Of a stretch of 64,000 nt of DNA, positions 12,412 to 22,610 are shown one piece after another. Source of the DNA: Asterias amurensis (taxonomy: Eukaryota; Echinodermata; Asteroidea; Forcipulatida; Asteriidae); contig NC_092648.1 in NCBI RefSeq assembly GCF_032118995.1, forward strand, positions 20,736,450 to 20,800,449, read 5' to 3'. Made by a program: the position numbers and the translations under genes. Positions within the stretch are counted from its first letter, which is position 1. Every line of letters begins with the position of its first letter. Under the pieces are notes generated by a model that was given only the letters and a program-made list of their open reading frames with translations, searched no databases and was not told the DNA's origin.

Positions 12412-12800
12412 TTTTAAAGGCACGTTTTGGTGATAGTCAAAGACCAGTACTCTCATGGTATAGCCTATCCCAACATTATGCATAGCTTGAATAAAACAAT
12501 CTGGTGACCATTTGGACTCAATTGGTAATCGAAGTTAGAAGAGAGAAAAACAACAACATTGAACACACTTGTTGCAGTGTTGCACAACCACATGTGATTT
12601 CAGATGCATAATAAAAAGTTTCAGTCCTGAAGTTTGTTTTATTATTTGAGTGATAAATCTTTCTCAAAAGCTACGTTACTTCAGAGCGAGTTTTCTCACA
12701 ACGTTGTATACTATCAACAGCTCTCAATTGCTCGTCATGCAAGTAAGTTTTTATGCTCACAACTATTTTGAGTAATATTACCAATAGTGTCCAGTGCCTT
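12412..12800 (+). mobile_element. MITE-like repeat, copy 2 (TTAAAGGCAGTGGACAC family)
   Basis: It shares the family landmarks: AAAGACCAGTACTCTC near the left, TCAATTGGTAATCGAAG, a TTTCAGATGC step, CAACAGCTCTC, and the right end ACCAATAGTGTCCAGTGCC. It is diverged and about 390 bp. Confidence 0.7.
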
Positions 12801-13224
12801 TCGTTAGTAATTCTTTGACAAACATCAAGTTCATGTTCCTCAGTTTTAGGAACCGTGATGCACAGAAGTCGGAGTTTGTCTCTAGCAGCTTTTGGAAAGT
12901 CGCCAAAAAAGAGAGCTATAGATTCGCGGTTCTGTGAAAATAATGTTATGTTCAGCAACAGACTCAAACTGCCATTCTCGCGAATATTTTAACGTCCGGG
13001 GTCATGTTGGTCCACGCCGTTGTGGAATGTTACGTGTGTGTGAGTCTGTTTATGGCTTTACAATATATAATATTGTTTAGAAAGTATTTTAAGTTCGATG
13101 AAATATTTGGAAGTAAAATAAATTTCACAAATCACCAAAGAACACCCGAGAATACGACTTGACAACCGTTTCGGTTACCTGTGAACAATAGGAATGTTGC
13201 ACAACTGCCGTTCATGTCATCATC

Positions 13225-13510
13225 ACTGGAATTTATTGCTTTAAACGGGAACATATACGTTTGGCATCACTTTTAAAATTAATTACATTTACAACTTTTG
13301 ATTAGAAGCATAAAGCAGCTTTCGATTTAAAGCATATTGATAAACATTTCTTTTTGAAGTAAGCTTTTATTCCCCAAAATTTGAATCTGAGAAGCGTTAC
13401 TGCCAGTAATGCTTCTCAGAGTGTGCATTTCAATTAAAGGATATTCTTCATGCGTGGACATTATATGCTCAGGATTTTTTATTTTGCAATAAAACAACTA
13501 CCTTTGGTAT
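13225..13510. repeat. Diverged copy of the TTAAAGGGAAGGT element with strong hairpin
   Basis: The stretch shares ACGTTTGGCATCACTTTTAAAA and AGAAGCATAAAGCA-type landmarks with the element at 16332-16766. It includes a near-perfect hairpin, CTGAGAAGCGTTACTG against AGTAATGCTTCTCAG, at about 13386-13420. Confidence 0.5.
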
Positions 13511-15065
13511 AATGAAATGTTTACAGTTTTATTTAATTGTGAACATCTAAATTTATATATGATTCAAGCAATTAAACGGTTCCAAAAACCACCTGCTACC
13601 ATCTTCACGACTGCGACTGCGTTTCGTGATATTACAATGTAAAGGCCTAACGTCATTCAGAGACACACGTAAGTTATTTTGTTGACGGTCTCTAGTCATT
13701 AAAACCGATAACAGGCGCTAAATCCACAGTCTAAGGTCGTAAATCTAACAAAGTCGTAAATCAAATTTAGAATATAACTGTCTTTACGTTTTGTCAGCCT
13801 AAGACCAAAGTTGGAAGATTTCAATCAAAACTTTGCACCTGTATTTAATTTTCCGAGGAACGATCGGTGAGCCACCCCCCGTAAATCAGAAGAGCAATTT
13901 GTGGGTAGGTATATAAGAGTTTCATGGTCGAGGCTGTAAATCATATTATGTAGGCTAACTTGTTAACAAGAAATACGGCATTTGAGAACCTGTCCATCAT
14001 TTCCTATTATAGTGCTTTTATCATGATGGCTCGCTGTCAGTTAGCAGCAAAGTTAGCAGCGAAGTACAGCTAGCTACTCGTGTGAACGTGGAACAAATAA
14101 TATTGCCTTTATCGAGATTTGTCCCTGTTCTATCAGCGAAATCAGCAGCGAAGTTAGCTACTCGTGTGACCCTCGTTCCCTGTGGGGGTACGATCTCGCC
14201 GCTCCTGGTCTTCCTACCAGTGTGACGAGAGGTGTGACGCGCTGCTCATGGTAGCGAGGCCCTATGCCACTTCTCATAATGATCACATGGCAAGGCAGTG
14301 GATTTATCACATAATTAGAATTAACCAATGACAGTATTGTAGGTTGCATACATCCCTCCCTCTGCACACGACGAGAACAAAACTCATAAAATAGAGATTC
14401 CTTTGCGAATTTCACAAGCGCAGACTGTTCGTTCTAAGTTACTATAATTATGGTAGGCTAAAATGGTCTGAAATATTTGGAAACTTGGTAGACCTACACG
14501 CACTAAATAGTCATACAAACTTCGCACAGATATTCCTTTTTCTCTGGATGTCAAACTTCTGCCGAAGAAATGGTTAATCAAAAATGATCTGGATTAACCA
14601 TAATGGGTCAAACTTTTCATTTGTGTGTTTCGAAAACAGCTCGTGCTGCTCTTCGGTTAGAAATTTGACATTTTTTTTGAGGACACAACGCGGCCAACCC
14701 CGGAGCCCTAACAGAAGGTTGTTATTTTGTATTGAAGAACACAGGCTAATGACATTTTAAACTCACAGTAAACGTAAAACGGAATAGAAATGGAAAAGGA
14801 AGACCAACCTTTCCCGGGCGTTTTAATTTGTTACATATTTCCCCGCGAGAGGGCGCTATCTTCCAAACATGGTGTGCACAGCGCTAATAAACTTCCCATA
14901 AGCAACTATTATAACTTTCTGCTTACGAGTCACTACAGAGTCGTAAATACATGAAATATATTTCGGGACAGTTAAACTTAAGATTTCTTTTTAACTTTCG
15001 GCATGTCAGCCGTTTGGATTTTTTTTTGCCAATTACCATCAAAAGTAATACTTCGAAAAAAGCCA
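13511..15065. other. Non-coding stretch
   Basis: No gene recognised. A small direct repeat of AGCAGCGAAGTTAGCTACTC type occurs near 14055-14085 and 14140-14165. Confidence 0.45.
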
Positions 15066-16070
15066 TTTACTTCTCATATTAAGCAGCACTCATCGGCTGA
15101 TTCTGATCTTTAATGTAGCATAACTAACGCCGTTGTACTAAAAAACCGTTAAATTTGTCTTTGGAGGTCAGTGAATATCCCCGTCCATCAGTTTTCAGTA
15201 TAACACAACACAGCCTGCAAAACTCTGTTAAAGGCAACTCAGATTGTAACTTGTTTGATGAAAACAACGAAAACCAAAGTCGACAGTTTTGTGGGCAAAA
15301 CCATTAGCAATGGTGTCTTTGTGGGTTTTCAGATGCTATTTGGTCGACTTATTGTGTTTTTAATGAAAACCCCGTATTTTGGATTGAAATGATCATCTTT
15401 GTTCGCTTCTGTTGTCAATGCATTAGCCCTGATGAGTCCATTACATAGTAATAAAGTCATACTGCCGAAGTAGTAACAATACAGGTTAAGCACCCGGTAT
15501 TTCAAATGCCGTGTTTATGTACTTATAACGACACAAGGTTAAGCCACCAGTAATTGCCTTCATCTTATAAAAAGAAATTATTTTCTTAAATGATCAGAGA
15601 TAATCACTTTTCAGAAATGTCTTTTCTAAATTATATGACAGGTTGTTGTTATAAGAGGGAGAAAAAGTGTCCAAAATTGAAGATGAACACAGTTAACACA
15701 ATGGAACGTCAAGGCCGTAGCAGTAAGCAAAATCAGGAGTTTATAGAAAATGTAGTAAACTAAAAAATACTAGCCCCCAGTGAGATTTGAACTCACGACC
15801 CCTGGTTTACAAGACCAGTGCTCTAACCACTGAGCTATGGAGGCTTACATATTGAACGAGCTGAAATAAGCTAATTTATTGAGCGCTCTCGCTCTTGTGT
15901 TTACCAACAGGGCGGGGTGAAGTTTTAAATGTTATGCTTGGCTAACTTCAGGTTTTGTTCAATTGTTACCAAGCCAGTCTTAGCATGCTTTATGGTCTTA
16001 ATGTAAAACATTGTCTCCCAATATCAGCTTAATGGACACTTAAACTCTTAGAACAGACGTGTGATTTCCA
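15066..16070 (-). repeat. Left arm of a large inverted repeat carrying tRNA-Thr
   Basis: Sequence from about 15066 inward is the diverged reverse complement of 18658 back to 16944. Matching landmarks in order are TTACTTCT/AAGCAGCACT, GCTGATTCTGATCTTTA, CATAACTAACGCCGTTG, GATTGAAATGATCATC, ACAGGTTAAGCACCCG, the tRNA gene, GTGTTTACCAACA, CCAGTCTTAG and ACAGACGTGTGATTTCC. The flanks have drifted while the tRNA genes are identical. Confidence 0.85.
15772..15844 (-). tRNA. tRNA-Thr (anticodon UGU)
   Basis: A 73-nt cloverleaf reads GCCTCCA / TA / GCTC..GAGC / CTGGT-CTTGTAA-ACCAG / variable / GTGAG-TTCAAAT-CTCAC / TGGGGGC / T. All four stems pair, with one G-U in the acceptor stem. The anticodon at positions 34-36 is TGT, so it decodes ACA/ACG as Thr. 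Box A (TAGCTCAGTGG-type) and box B (GTTCAAATCTC) are internal promoters for RNA polymerase III. There is no intron, and CCA is not encoded, as usual in eukaryotes. It is identical to the plus-strand copy at 17148-17220. Confidence 0.95.
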
Positions 16071-16331
16071 AGATTTTCAGGATTTCATTTTGCGCCTTAA
16101 AACTTTTAAGAGGTTAGTCCAAGGCAAATGGGAAAGAAGTTGTCCATAGTGTGTCTTAAACCTGTGTGAGTTTTTTGGTGCCATGCACAGAGTATGTGCC
16201 CAATGTAGTTCTAGAATATTTAAAAAAGTTGTTAAATCCCATCCTTTAATTTGGTGTATTGATTAACGTTTTTTTTTGGTTATATTAAACAACAGGTGTT
16301 CGTGACAACTTTATTATAATTATATACTCAC

Positions 16332-16766
16332 TTAAAGGGAAGGTATGCATTTGGCAGTCACTCTTAAAATAAAAACCTCTGGTTAGAAGCCTACAGCATT
16401 TTTAATGGTATGAAGCATTTTTAGAAACACCCCAAATTGTGGCAAAAATAAACGGGGAGAAATCCAGTAGTAAATAATAAATTAATAAATGGAAATAGTA
16501 AAGTAGAAACAAACCAAAACCTTGTTTGTGTACACTAAACAACATTGATTGATTGGTTGATTTTGAAATGTGGGGCAACCGTGATTCCTATGGTGACACA
16601 TTCATCAGCATTCTCCATTTTTTGTTCCATTTCTACACAACAGATGTTAGCAAATTAATTTTAGCACATTTCATTGTAAATATCTTGAATAACTGAACAC
16701 ATATTAATCATAAGTTATTCTCATTATAATTAATTTTAAGAGCAACTACCAAACCTTCCCTTTAAG
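16332..16766. mobile_element. MITE with TTAAAGGGAAGGT termini, in the centre of the inverted repeat
   Basis: TTAAAGGGAAGGTATGC on the left is inverted as ACCTTCCCTTTAA on the right. About 435 bp, non-coding. It occupies the spacer between the two tRNA-bearing arms, and a related diverged copy is at about 13225. Confidence 0.7.
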
Positions 16767-16943
16767 TGATCATTTGTATAAATAAATCTATCGCGAACAT
16801 CTGGCGTTTGATTTAAAACGTTGATCAATATAGACCCTACGGCAGTTAAAGCGAGATTTTACAAACTTGTAAATATTCTACAATTTCAAATATTTTAATA
16901 TTCTGCAACGGCACAAACTCTATATAGAAATCTATAACATAAT

Positions 16944-18658
16944 GGAAATCACACGTCTGTAATAAGGGCTTTAAACGTCTTAAAATGTTTTAATAAGACC
17001 GCAAAGCATACTAAGACTGGCTCGGTAACAACTGAACAAAACTTAGGTTAGGTAAACACAACGTCTTAAACTTCTACCCGCCTTGTTGGTAAACACAAGA
17101 GCGAGAGCACTCAATAAATTAGCTTATTTCAGCACTTTAATATGTAAGCCTCCATAGCTCAGTGGTTAGAGCACTGGTCTTGTAAACCAGGGGTCGTGAG
17201 TTCAAATCTCACTGGGGGCTAGTATTTTAGTTTAATACATTTTCTATAACTCTTGCCTTTGCTTACTGCATACGGCCTTTGCGTTCCGTGTTGTTTTCAT
17301 ATTTGTGGATGCTTTTTCTCTCTCTTTTAACAACGACCTGTCATATAATTTAGAAAAGAAATTTCTGAAAATAGATCATCTCTCAATACTTCTTCATTTT
17401 CTACATTGAAACTCCTGCTTTTGTTTGCTGCTACGGTCCTTATCTTCCGTGACGTTATGTTTCCATCTTTATTTGATGAAGTAGATGAAGTAGTTGTTGC
17501 TATGAAAGCTTTATTGCAGTTTATAGTGTACTACTAATTAGTCAATCTTTTAAAAGCAACCTTCCTTGTTTCAACTTCTTGTGGTCAAACCAGCCCCTTC
17601 CCTCAACAGCCCCGTGTCTCCTTATTCTTGTTTACAACTTGCCTTTCTGTCAAAAAGAATAGTTAGTGCCTGAAGTGTCGACCCTAGCAGAGGCTAACCA
17701 ATAATAACTTATGATTGTTTGTTTGTTTAGCCTTCGAGTAGAAAAACTCGGTGCGAAAGGTCAGGCCATTTATCTGCATGCATTTATACCGTAGTTCCTG
17801 TTGATTGGTAAGCAGTTTGCAACATAATTCTTTTTTTTTCTCGTCAATACTTTTCATCGAATTTCCATCACTTTATCCCATTCACCCAAGGAAAAAACGC
17901 CCACTTGAAAAATATTCCTAAGATGATATGTTTATTTGTCTCCATAGAAACCAACAGCAAGACAATCTAATGTAGAGGGCTTAGATAATAGGATGCAACT
18001 TACAGAAACTAATATCATGCATTGTGGAAAAAAGGAAGATTTTTCTTCATATTGGGGCAAGCAAGGCCACTTACCCTGAAAATAAATAAATAAATAATAA
18101 TAGTTAAGAAAAAGAATAACAACGATGCTTCATACCATTTGGAACACAATAAAAAAGAAAAGAAAAAAAGATGATCCTCAACCATTAAACAAAATAATTT
18201 ATATACAATAAACTATTGATGGCTTAACCGAAACATGGCATTTGGAGTCGGGTGCTTAACCTGTATTGTTATTACTTCGGCAATATGATTTAATTACTGT
18301 GCAATGGACTCAGAAAATAGAAAGAACAAGGATGATCATTTCAATCCGAGTTAGGATTTTCATCAAAAGTAATGTCAAAGACCCACAAGGACACCTATAG
18401 GACTGTCTCTTATTTTTGTGCGCAATCCACAAAACCACCTACTTTGGTTTTCGTTGTTTTCGTCAAAAAAAGATACCGTCTGAGTTGCTTTACAGTTTCG
18501 CATGTTGTGTTGTGTTTACTGAAAAATTATGGATGGTTGCTGAGTTTACTGACCCAAAAACAAATTTAAGCATTGTTTTTAGGGCAACGGCGTTAGTTAT
18601 GCTTCATTAATAAAGATCAGAATCAGCCATTTGAGTGCTGCTTAAAGGGAGAAGTAAA
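16944..18658 (+). repeat. Right arm of the large inverted repeat
   Basis: Diverged inverse of 15066-16070. The right arm is roughly 700 bp longer because of extra sequence at about 17450-18180. Part of that extra sequence (about 17945-18075, with the landmark AATATCATGCATTGTGGAAAA) is also found at about 21095-21245, so it is an inserted dispersed repeat. Confidence 0.85.
17148..17220 (+). tRNA. tRNA-Thr (anticodon UGU)
   Basis: The same 73-nt sequence as the minus-strand copy, with TGT anticodon in loop CTTGTAA, seven-base acceptor stem and T as discriminator base. Both internal pol III boxes are intact. The two genes point outward from the shared centre, about 1.3 kb apart. Confidence 0.95.
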
Positions 18659-18947
18659 ATATGTCTATTATAGCTTTTAAATATGAATTACTGCCGTTTC
18701 CCTGAACAACACAACAGTTCCAAATGACCATTAAGCATTAACCTCTGTCGCGACGTTGTCTCGCGTCTAAGTTTTTTATCATTTTTTATAAAGGGCACAA
18801 CTGGCCATGTTGACGCAGTCCTGCACGGGAGACGGTTGATGAAACACCGGTTTGTGGTAAACCTCGGCAGCGGAATTCTGATATTTCGCGTGTCAAGAAT
18901 CACACTGACTAGAATACTCAACTTGAAAGATTGTTGATATTAGGGAT
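17221..18947. other. Outer part of the right arm, then the 5' flank of the fibrinogen-domain gene
   Basis: No gene. It includes the extra segment of the right arm, and near 17672-17704 (minus) a CGACCCTAGCAGAG hairpin related to those at about 31465 and 33275. The last 290 bp are upstream of the lectin-like gene; I saw no clear TATA box. Confidence 0.45.
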
Positions 18948-20018
18948 ATGTCTTCAAAATATTTTTGGTACAATATGGAAGAACACAACAACGCCAGTGC
19001 ATTTATATGCGTACTTATTTCAACTGTTATACTCCTTATGGTAAATCTGACTCAGGCTGCCTCTAAGGAACAGACACAAGTGCACATCTCGGACTTGAAG
19101 TTTTACAGCACGGACAACAGAGCTTTGAAAAATGGCGCTTACAGTGTGCAAGACGGGGTTCAATCCCACGTGCAGTGTGTCCGAAACTGCCACATTGATG
19201 CCAAATGCATTTCAGTCAATTACATCGAGACAAAACTAATCTGTGAATTAAACAAGGCATCGAGGGCAGAGTACCCAGATGAGCTTTTGAAGGATTGTGA
19301 AAGCATGTATTTTGACGCAGAGGAGAGTACTCGTCGCTTACCTGCACTTCAGCAATGCAGTTGTCTTGACTTACTCAAAGATGGCCAGACTGAGAGTGGC
19401 GAGTACTACATTTCACCTCCCAGCATCAGCAAAGGGTTGAAGGTCTACTGCGATATGGAAACAGACAACGGGGGATGGATTGTAATCCAGCGACGTATAG
19501 ATGGCGAAGTGGCATTCAATCGAAATTGGCTGGATTACCAAGACGGCTTCGGGCAAGCATCTAGAGAATTCTGGCTCGGGAATGAAAACCTGCGCAAACT
19601 GACCGAGTCGTCTGGAAAGTGGCAGCTGCGGGTTGAATTGCTTGACTGGGATGGTTCAACTAGATGGTCCGGTTACAACCAGTTCTCTGTAAGCAGGGAC
19701 AAATATCGTCTGACATGCACCGAGTATGATGAGAGAAGCACTGCAGGTGACTCGATGAGGTTGCATAACGGAATGCTATTCTCAACCAAAGACCAAGACA
19801 ATGATGTCAACGACAACGCCCACTGTGCAGTCGTCAGACCTGGAGGATGGTGGTATTACAGATGTGTGCAGGCAAACCCCAATGGTCAGTACTTTGACTA
19901 TGAAGATAGGAACATCCCAACCACTAGTGGATCAGGTTGGGGGATCATTTGAAAAACATGGACCGGTCCATATTACTCCCTTAAAGCATGCACAATGAAA
20001 ATACGTGAACTGGCCTAA
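18948..20018 (+). CDS. PAN/apple plus fibrinogen-domain secreted protein, with in-frame TGA
   Basis: The open part is 334 residues (18948-19952). Residues about 14-38 form a signal peptide (FICVLISTVILLMVNLTQA). Residues 45-125 resemble a PAN/apple domain with Cys pairs (CVRNCHIDAKC, LICELNKA). From about 134 comes a fibrinogen C-terminal domain: CSCLDLLKDGQTESGEYYI, VYCDMETDNGGWIVIQRR, FWLGNENL, and a calcium-site-like DQDNDVNDNAHC. After GWGII the frame meets TGA at 19950-19952, where the family normally has Trp. It then runs on in frame for 22 codons (KTWTGPYYSLKACTMKIREL) to TAA at 20016-20018, which restores the usual domain end. The gene is intronless here. Options are a recently broken gene or retrocopy, a null allele, a sequence error, or readthrough. 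If functional it would be a secreted ficolin/FREP-like recognition lectin. A poly(A) signal AATAAA lies at 20745. Confidence 0.85.
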
Positions 20019-20767
20019 TATGACACTATGAATTCTTCTTAAACATTTTAATGTAAACTGTACATAATAGTATTATAATACTAGTTTAATTTTGATCAGT
20101 TTATCATGAAGTCTGTGTACTTCCCGTGATTATTATGCAGTGATGGTTGCGGCCATTGTTTGTGCATTTATTTTGTTGTGAGCCGAGTTCTGCTGCCTTG
20201 GCGAAGTTGATGCCGACAGTACACGAGGTTTGGGCTCAAAAGTTCCTTACAAAATGACAAACGATTTCTTGAAAAACATTTACTGCAATTGAGGTCCATT
20301 AATTTCCATTCTTTGTTTACATAATATTAGTCATTAACATCTTGTTTGATTTCACAGAACTGAAATTAGAACTGTCAGTTTACTATCATAATTTTGTTTC
20401 AATCCCTATATTCTATATTTTTGAATCTGATGCTGTGCAGATTCTTTAGATGGACATGCCAGTTTGTACCATGGAAAATTTTCTCCATATTTAATTCATC
20501 CCATAAGTTTTGCTTATTTATGTTTAAGTCTGTAACTTTGTGTTCCTTTTCCGCATAATTTTTTTTTTTTTTGATAGGCGTTTTTTATACCATCATGCCA
20601 CTTTTGCAATTGCCAATCTCCTTCATTCTTATTTAATTTTTTTGTTGGTTTAATGTTTTGTATATTTCCCTTTAATGTATGTAATCTTGATGTTTTTTAC
20701 CTTGTAAATTCAATTGTAGTTTAGCCTTTTGCTACAAATATTTGAATAAAATACCTTGAATTGAATT
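20019..20767 (+). other. Probable 3' UTR of the fibrinogen-domain gene
   Basis: AT-rich, without open frames. AATAAA at 20745-20750 is followed by an AATTG repeat, so a transcript end near 20765 is plausible. Confidence 0.45.
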
Positions 20768-21091
20768 GGTGTATCTCAACATAAGCATAAATAATAACAA
20801 ACCTGTGTAAAATTTGAGCTCAATTGGTCGTCGAAGTTGCAAAATAATAATGAAAGAAAAAACACCCTTTTCGCACGAAGTTGTGTGCTTTCAGATGCTT
20901 AATTTCGAGACCTCAAATTCTAAATCTGAGGTCTCGAAATCAAATTCGTGGAAAATTACTTCTTGAAAACTAACTTCAAGTTTCTCACAAAGTTTTATAC
21001 TATTAACAGCTCCCCATTGCTCGTTACCAAGTAAGGTTTTATGCTAATAATTATTTTGAGTAGTTGCAAATTGTGTCCATTGCCTTTCATA
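20768..21091 (-). mobile_element. MITE-like repeat, copy 3 (truncated)
   Basis: Family landmarks include GTGTATCTCAACATA, CAATTGGTCGTCGAAG, TTTCGAGACCTC with its inverse near 20905-20940, and the end AATTGTGTCCATTGCC. One terminus is missing. Confidence 0.7.
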
Positions 21092-21616
21092 GAGACCAAC
21101 AACATGACAAACTTATTATTAAGGGCTTTTGTGTTAGGATGCAAAACACATATACTTAATATCATGCATTGTGGAAAAGAATAATTTTATGTTGAACAGG
21201 CCTCGAATTTGATTCTTATTTTGGGTTTTAACAAGCAAGGCTACTTTCCCAGAAAAAGGGCATTGTCTCTATTACAGAGGGGTGGAGGGGGGCAAGTAAC
21301 TAGGGGCAAGAGGCACAGACTTGGGCAAGGAGAGGCACAGACTCCTGGGGCAAATGAAAAGCCATAGTTTTCTGTGGAATTTCAAATCTGAAAGTCGGCG
21401 GCTATCATTAGGTGTAATAACCCTTGCAATGCCCTGTATTCAAATTAAAACGGAATCTGTAATTCCATTCGCTCACGTAAAATTTTCAATGACAAGACTT
21501 TAAAATAGAGACTTCAGTCAATGCATGCTTCACAGAGCTAATATCACAACTGTATTTCCATCACAACTTGGTCATTTTAAGATCACATGGTGAGTTGTAT
21601 CCAAAACAAATGCACA

Positions 21617-21925
21617 TTAAAGGCACTGGACACTTTTGGTATTTACTGAAAATCAATGTTAGCATAAAAACTTACTTGGTAACACGCAATGAAGAGCTGT
21701 TGATAGTATAACACATTGTGAGAAACGGCTTCCTCTGAAGTAACAACAATTTTGAGAAAGAGGTAATTTCTCACTCGAATAATATTAAAATACTTCAGGC
21801 CTGAAGCCTTTTAATTGGCATCTGAAAACACACAAACTTGTGCAAAAAGTGTGTATTTTCTTTCATTATTCGCTTGCAACTTCGATGACCAATTGAGTCC
21901 AAATTTTCACATTATAAAAGGTGAA
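21617..21925 (+). mobile_element. MITE-like repeat, copy 4 (truncated)
   Basis: Starts TTAAAGGCACTGGACACTTT, passes AGCTGTTGATAGTATAA and GAGAAACGGCTTCCTCTGAA, and stops after CCAATTGAGTCCAAATTTTC. The right terminus is absent. Confidence 0.7.
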
Positions 21926-22610
21926 AACCTCAAATCTGTTTACAGTCAATTTACATTCCAGTATCAAAGTCTGTCTCTAGGCCTCTCATCAGACCTTAGA
22001 GTAGCAGCAACACTTGATGATTTGATCAGTTCGGGGGACAAGAAATGCCAACTCAATCAATTCATCCTATACACATGGCACCTTAGACAGACAGACTGAC
22101 ACAAAGTACGATACCTTCCAAGCAAGCATAATAAGGTGCATGGCTTTCTTGTACCTCAGCAGGTGATACGTGGAAACCATTGCTTGTGTACTATGGACAA
22201 GTTTCTACAGTCTCCTTTGGTATTTTGTGGAAAGAGCCAGTTGGGCAGGAGATAGTATTCCTGTAATCTTCCTCAGCTCCTTAGGGAGTATACAGCCTCA
22301 GGCTGCCATGGCGCTCCAGTAGCTTTTTCATACACAACGTCAACCTCTACCCATGCAGGTACCAATTTATACCACTGGATGAAGAGAAGCAATTATGGTA
22401 AAGCATGTTGCTCAAGAACACAAGTGTTATACCCGGTATTTGAACCCACATCCGATGACTTAACCACCAGAAGTTGAATTCAATACTCTACACTGCTCGG
22501 CCATGACACCCTCATTCACTGTGTAACTCCAATGCCCCAGCTCAAATGTCAGTAAGAGGAATGAAAGTAGAAATAATCAGGATTCTCTTATAAAAGTCTG
22601 GAGTCCAAAC
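21926..22610. other. 3' flank of MED29, with a SINE piece
   Basis: No gene. The region at about 22395-22512 is a tRNA-derived SINE fragment on the minus strand: TATTTGAACCCACATC is the complement of a box-B-like region and GCTCGGCCATGACACC the complement of the tRNA-like head. The MED29 poly(A) signal was not clearly found here. Confidence 0.45.
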
